Below, piece by piece: positions 60,664-64,000 of a stretch of DNA of 64,000 bases. Source of the stretch: JAGNHS01 sp964609695 (GTDB taxonomy: Bacteria; Bdellovibrionota; UBA2428); assembly GCA_964609695.1 (NCBI GenBank), contig CAZSSP010000010.1:1-64000 (forward strand), in the 5' to 3' direction. Position numbers and translations under genes: made by a program. The notes below the pieces were generated by a model. That model worked only from the letters and a program-made list of their open reading frames with translations, searched no databases and was not told where the DNA came from. Position 1 is the stretch's first letter. Every line of letters starts with the position of its first letter.

Positions 60664-61383
60664 TTAGTTTGTCGACTGCGCAAGAGCAGTGGCCATAGCT
60701 TCTCTGGCTTGGTCACGTAGCTTTGAATACTCATTGAGCTGAAATTTTGTAGCATCAATCGGTGGTAGTATTTTCGCATAAAGAGTTCCGGGTGCTTTAA
60801 GAGTCAACGACCCCTTGGGATTAATGTCGCCACTATTGTAAATTACGAAAGGAATAATTGGCACTTTTAAAGATATGGCCGAACGAAAAGCTCCACTTTT
60901 AAAAGGCCCGAGCGTTCCATCTTTAGAACGTGTGCCTTCTGGCGCCATCCAAATTTGCAAACCTGAGGAGAGACGCTTCGCAATCGCCTCAATACTTTTT
61001 TGAGCTGATTTTTTATCGCCCCGATGAATTTTTATATAATCACTAATGTAGAGTCCCCAACCAAAAACTGGAATATTAAAAAGAGAAGCTTTGGCTACCA
61101 TTCGCAGAGATCCAGAAAAAACTGCATAGGCCACAGGTATATCGAGAAGACTTTGGTGGTTACCAATTATTATACAAGGTTTCTTGGGATCATAATTCTC
61201 TAAACCCTGAACTTTTACGTTGAGCCCAAATATTTTCAAAAAACTACGATTCCAAGTTTGAATTGACCAATCCTGAATCTTACGCCGACCGGGGACAAAG
61301 GGAGGGGACACCAAAACTAAGACGGCAAATGTGACTATGGTTAAGGGAATAATAAAAAGAATGAATTTTACAAATTTCAACAC
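60664..61383 (-). CDS. plsC: 1-acyl-sn-glycerol-3-phosphate acyltransferase
   Basis: PlsC is a membrane enzyme that adds the second acyl chain to lysophosphatidate in phospholipid synthesis. The 239 residues have an N-terminal TM helix (FILFIIPLTIVTFAVLVLVS) and the acyltransferase blocks IIIGNHQSLLDIP (H-x4-D), GWGLYISDYIKIHRGDKKSA, WMAPEGTRSKDG and SLKVPIIPFVIYNSG. The length is standard. It is divergent from the acyl-CoA dehydrogenase. Confidence 0.92.
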   Translation of the reverse strand: MLKFVKFILFIIPLTIVTFAVLVLVSPPFVPGRRKIQDWSIQTWNRSFLKIFGLNVKVQGLENYDPKKPCIIIGNHQSLLDIPVAYAVFSGSLRMVAKASLFNIPVFGWGLYISDYIKIHRGDKKSAQKSIEAIAKRLSSGLQIWMAPEGTRSKDGTLGPFKSGAFRSAISLKVPIIPFVIYNSGDINPKGSLTLKAPGTLYAKILPPIDATKFQLNEYSKLRDQAREAMATALAQSTN

Positions 61384-61434
61384 CGCAACAGAATAGTGCT
61401 CCGCTCAAGAATTGAAAAGACTCAGTAATAAAAT

Positions 61435-61486
61435 TCCACGAGCTTATTGGGGCTTGGAGCTTATCCTGTTAGTATAATTCCGTGGA
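61435..61486 (+). promoter_or_regulatory. possible leader stem over the acyl-CoA dehydrogenase ribosome site
   Basis: TCCACG (61435-61440) can pair with CGTGGA (61481-61486), covering part of the GTGGAGG ribosome site. Two direct GAGCTTAT repeats lie between. The 6-bp pairing is weak evidence. Confidence 0.3.
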
Positions 61487-61497
61487 GGATTTTCAAA

Positions 61498-63240
61498 ATG
61501 GCCATTGACCCAAAAAGCAGTTTTATGCGCAGTCTCTGTATCGGTGGAATAAACGAAGACATCATCTTCCCTTATCCCAAAATGAAAGATGAAGAAAAGC
61601 AAACTTGCCGATCGGTGCTCGACACTTTGGACAATTGGCTCAAAGACAAAGATCCTCAATTCAGACAATGGGACGCCAAAGGCGAACTTCCCAATGAAAT
61701 TCTAGAAGAGATGAAGCAATTAGGTCTCTTTGGACTTATTATCCCTGAAGATTTTGGCGGAATGGGTTTTAGCACTTCTGCTTATTCAAGAATGATTCAA
61801 GGCCTAGTTTATCACGATGGCTCAGTAGCTATCACAGCTGGAGCCCACTCTAGTATCGGAATGCGCGGACTTTTGATGTTTGGAAACAAAGAGCAAAAAG
61901 AACGCTATCTTTCAAAACTCGCTTCCGGCGAAATGATTGCCGCATATTGTCTGACCGAGCCCGGCTCAGGATCAGATGCTGCTTCGATTAAAACCAAAGC
62001 CATAAAAAATGGCGATGAATGGCTCCTTAATGGTCAAAAGCTCTGGATCACTAATGGTGGTATTGCGGATTTCTTCACTGTTTTTGCTTCTACAGAAGGT
62101 GACGGCGGAAAGATGACCGCTTTCATCGTTACCAAAGACATGCCCGGCGTTAGCGTCGGTCCTCACGAAGACAAAATGGGCTTGCGCGCTAGCTCCACTA
62201 CAACTGTGCATTTTGACAACGTTAAAGTTCCTCATGCCAATGTCCTCGGCGAAGTGGGCAAAGGCTTTAAAGTGGCCGTTAAAATTCTCAACAATGGCCG
62301 CACTGGTTTAGGGGGCGGTTCCATTGGTGGAATGAAACGCTGTATCTCAATGGCCGCTAAACATGCCAACGAACGAAAACAATTTGGTCAACCCATTGCT
62401 GAATTCGGTTTGATTAAAAAGAAAATCGGGCAAATGGCCGTAGATTGTTACACCACAGAAGCTGTTGTGAACATGGTTTCTGGACTAATTGATCAAGGCT
62501 ACGAAGATTACGCCGTTGAAGCTGCTATCAGCAAAGTTTACGCCTCTGAAATGCTTTGGAAAACTGTCGACCAAGCTCTGCAAATTTCAGGCGGTAATGG
62601 CTATATGAAGGAATATCCCTACGAACGCATTATGCGTGATTGCCGAGTGAATAGAATTTTTGAAGGAACCAACGAAATCCTTCACCTCTTTATTTCCTTA
62701 ACAGCCATGAGCGATGCTATCGATCAACTCAAAGAATTAGCTTCAACCGTTGGAAACATTGGCCAAGTTTTCTCCGATCCAATTAAAGGATTTGGAGTTT
62801 TTGCCAATTATGCTCGCAAACAAATTAAGTCTTCAACGGGTGTTGGCCAATCTACAATCTCTAAAGCTCACCCATCATTACGCGCTCAATGCGTGCTTTT
62901 CGAAAGCCATGTGCGCAAAATCAGCGCTGCGGTTGATCGAATTATTCGCAAACACGGTAAAGCCATTATCGGCAAACAATTTGCGACAGAACGACTCGCT
63001 TCTATCATGATCGACATGTTTGTATTCGCTTGTACGTTAAGCCGGGTGTCTCAATCTATCGAAGAAAAGGGTGCGGAAGCAGCGCAAAAAGAAATTCAGA
63101 TTCTTGAAACTTTTGCCTTCCAAGCCAACGATAGAATGCTCAACACTCACCGTATGATCGACGAAAATATCGATGAAAACATCAAGGACATCGCCATTTA
63201 CATTTGTGAAAACGAGAAATATGTTTGGGATAACCTTTAA
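61498..63240 (+). CDS. acyl-CoA dehydrogenase
   Basis: This FAD enzyme of fatty-acid beta-oxidation forms trans-2-enoyl-CoA. The 580 residues contain LGLFGLIIPEDFGGMGFS, IAAYCLTEPGSGSDAASIKT, WITNGGIADFFTVFAS, NNGRTGLGGGSIGGMKRC, ISGGNGYMKEYPYERIMRD and the end of the FAD domain RIFEGTNEIL with the catalytic Glu. A ~170-residue C-terminal helical extension is present, as in very-long-chain enzymes (ACADVL/ACAD9 type). The ATG at 61498 follows GTGGAGG; the longer frame from 61447 would add a lead with no support. Confidence 0.93.
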   Translation: MAIDPKSSFMRSLCIGGINEDIIFPYPKMKDEEKQTCRSVLDTLDNWLKDKDPQFRQWDAKGELPNEILEEMKQLGLFGLIIPEDFGGMGFSTSAYSRMIQGLVYHDGSVAITAGAHSSIGMRGLLMFGNKEQKERYLSKLASGEMIAAYCLTEPGSGSDAASIKTKAIKNGDEWLLNGQKLWITNGGIADFFTVFASTEGDGGKMTAFIVTKDMPGVSVGPHEDKMGLRASSTTTVHFDNVKVPHANVLGEVGKGFKVAVKILNNGRTGLGGGSIGGMKRCISMAAKHANERKQFGQPIAEFGLIKKKIGQMAVDCYTTEAVVNMVSGLIDQGYEDYAVEAAISKVYASEMLWKTVDQALQISGGNGYMKEYPYERIMRDCRVNRIFEGTNEILHLFISLTAMSDAIDQLKELASTVGNIGQVFSDPIKGFGVFANYARKQIKSSTGVGQSTISKAHPSLRAQCVLFESHVRKISAAVDRIIRKHGKAIIGKQFATERLASIMIDMFVFACTLSRVSQSIEEKGAEAAQKEIQILETFAFQANDRMLNTHRMIDENIDENIKDIAIYICENEKYVWDNL

Positions 63241-63277
63241 TTATCAATTTCGATATTAAGGCCCTAGGAGAAGCCAG

Positions 63278-64000
63278 ATGAAAAAGCATTTGATTCGTGT
63301 TTACCCCTCTAAAGAAAAACTAGCTCGCGAGGAAGAATTTGCATGGAAACTTGCTTCCATGGCAACAGACGACGTCAAAGTAGATGCCGATGTTATCGAA
63401 ATGATCGGAAATAGAATCATAGATAACGCCTCTGTGGCCATCGCAGCCATGAATCGAGGCCCTGTTAAAAATGCAAGACTTCAGGCCTTAGCTCATCCCT
63501 TAACTCAAAAGGGAAGTACCGTATTTGGAATGCCCAACAATCAACACTTCGATTGTGCCTGGGCCACTTGGGCCAATGGAACTGCTGTTAGAGAATTGGA
63601 TTTTCACGACACTTTTCTGGCCGCTGACTATTCTCACCCTGGCGACAACATCCCCGCTCTTATTGCCGTAGCTCAACAATGTGGAAAAAACGGAAAAGAC
63701 TTAATTCGCGGTTTAGCCACTGCTTATGAAGTACAAATAAATCTGGTTAAAGGTATTTGTTTACACAAACATAAAAAAGACCACGTGGCCCACTTAGCTC
63801 CAGCCGTAGCTGCCGGGATAGGCACCATGTTAGGCCTCAGCACTGAAGTGATTTATCAAGCCGTGGGTCAAGCTCTTCACACTTCCTTTGCCACTCGACA
63901 ATCTCGCAAAGGAACCATCTCTAGCTGGAAAGCCTATGCCCCTGCACATGCCGGCAAATTGGGAATAGAAGCTGTGGACCGCTGCATGCGCGGCGAAGGC
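63278..64000 (+). CDS. MmgE/PrpD family protein (3' end outside window)
   Basis: The first 241 codons are visible and the frame is open at the window edge. The sequence matches the PrpD/2-methylcitrate dehydratase family: NRIIDNASVAIAAMNRGPV, WANGTAVRELDFHDTFLAAD, YSHPGDNIPALIAVAQQCG, ATAYEVQINLVKGIC and HTSFATRQSRKGTISSWKAY. PrpD acts in the methylcitrate cycle, which uses propionyl-CoA, a product of odd-chain fatty-acid oxidation, so pairing with an acyl-CoA dehydrogenase fits. An AGGAG lies 8 bases before the ATG. Other methylcitrate genes may follow outside. Confidence 0.9.
   Translation, partial: MKKHLIRVYPSKEKLAREEEFAWKLASMATDDVKVDADVIEMIGNRIIDNASVAIAAMNRGPVKNARLQALAHPLTQKGSTVFGMPNNQHFDCAWATWANGTAVRELDFHDTFLAADYSHPGDNIPALIAVAQQCGKNGKDLIRGLATAYEVQINLVKGICLHKHKKDHVAHLAPAVAAGIGTMLGLSTEVIYQAVGQALHTSFATRQSRKGTISSWKAYAPAHAGKLGIEAVDRCMRGEG

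Noticed and set aside
1..64000. tRNA, rRNA or CRISPR arrays
   Set aside because: I looked for tRNA T-loop motifs, rRNA blocks and regularly spaced repeats and found none.

Overview
The window is a 64 kb piece of an AT-rich (about 40% GC by eye) Gram-negative chromosome. It has an outer membrane (Mla lipid transport, beta-barrel and lipoprotein genes) and many secreted hydrolase-like proteins. The mix of PrkA kinase, myo-inositol-phosphate synthase, biosynthetic arginine decarboxylase, Rsm22-type methyltransferase, a sigma-54 activator and secreted proteins of unknown family suggests a Bdellovibrionota/Oligoflexia-type bacterium, possibly predatory. This is inference; there is no rRNA and I see no tRNA. 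An exact 100-base N run (22638-22737) marks a scaffold join.

Layout. 1-4.5 kb: the 3' part of prkA, a secreted hydrolase-like gene, ino1 and a MerR regulator. 4.6-14 kb, minus strand: thrS-infC and rpmI-rplT-pheS-pheT, normally contiguous but here split by a secreted serine hydrolase and a small secreted protein; infC appears to start at ATT. 14-22.6 kb: secreted proteins, a 14-repeat kelch lipoprotein, speA, a 42-residue lipoprotein directly abutting cdd, and a secreted HAD-type phosphatase. 22.8-32.4 kb: uvrC (no C-terminal HhH), then the plus-strand run rpsB-tsf-pyrH-frr-uppS-cdsA-rseP, ending in a one-piece fusion of RuvX/YqgF to MltG. 32.4-33.7 kb: a two-gene winged-helix plus nucleotidyltransferase module, toxin-antitoxin-like, flanked by two inverted copies of a long-stem element that share a 46-nt core but have unrelated, self-complementary arms. 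33.7-43.9 kb: coiled-coil, FHA, lipase, SirB1-like, aldehyde dehydrogenase/LysR and DHH genes. 44-48 kb: a lipoprotein-mlaE-mlaF-mlaD operon and a BAHD-like acyltransferase. 48.1-48.4 kb: a small element with 11-bp terminal inverted repeats and tandem perfect hairpins. 48.5-60.4 kb: sigma-54 activator, Rsm22, and a secreted set (PLD, two HExxH proteins, one of 1586 residues with an ABC1/UbiB-kinase-like C-terminus). 59.2-60.7 kb: two copies of another palindromic repeat, one abutting a gene remnant. 60.7-64 kb: plsC, an acyl-CoA dehydrogenase and a PrpD-family gene cut by the window edge.

The strongest candidates for something new are the repeat-flanked wHTH/NTase cassette (32392-33635), the RuvX-MltG fusion, the 1586-residue peptidase/kinase-like secreted protein, and the two small palindromic repeat families.
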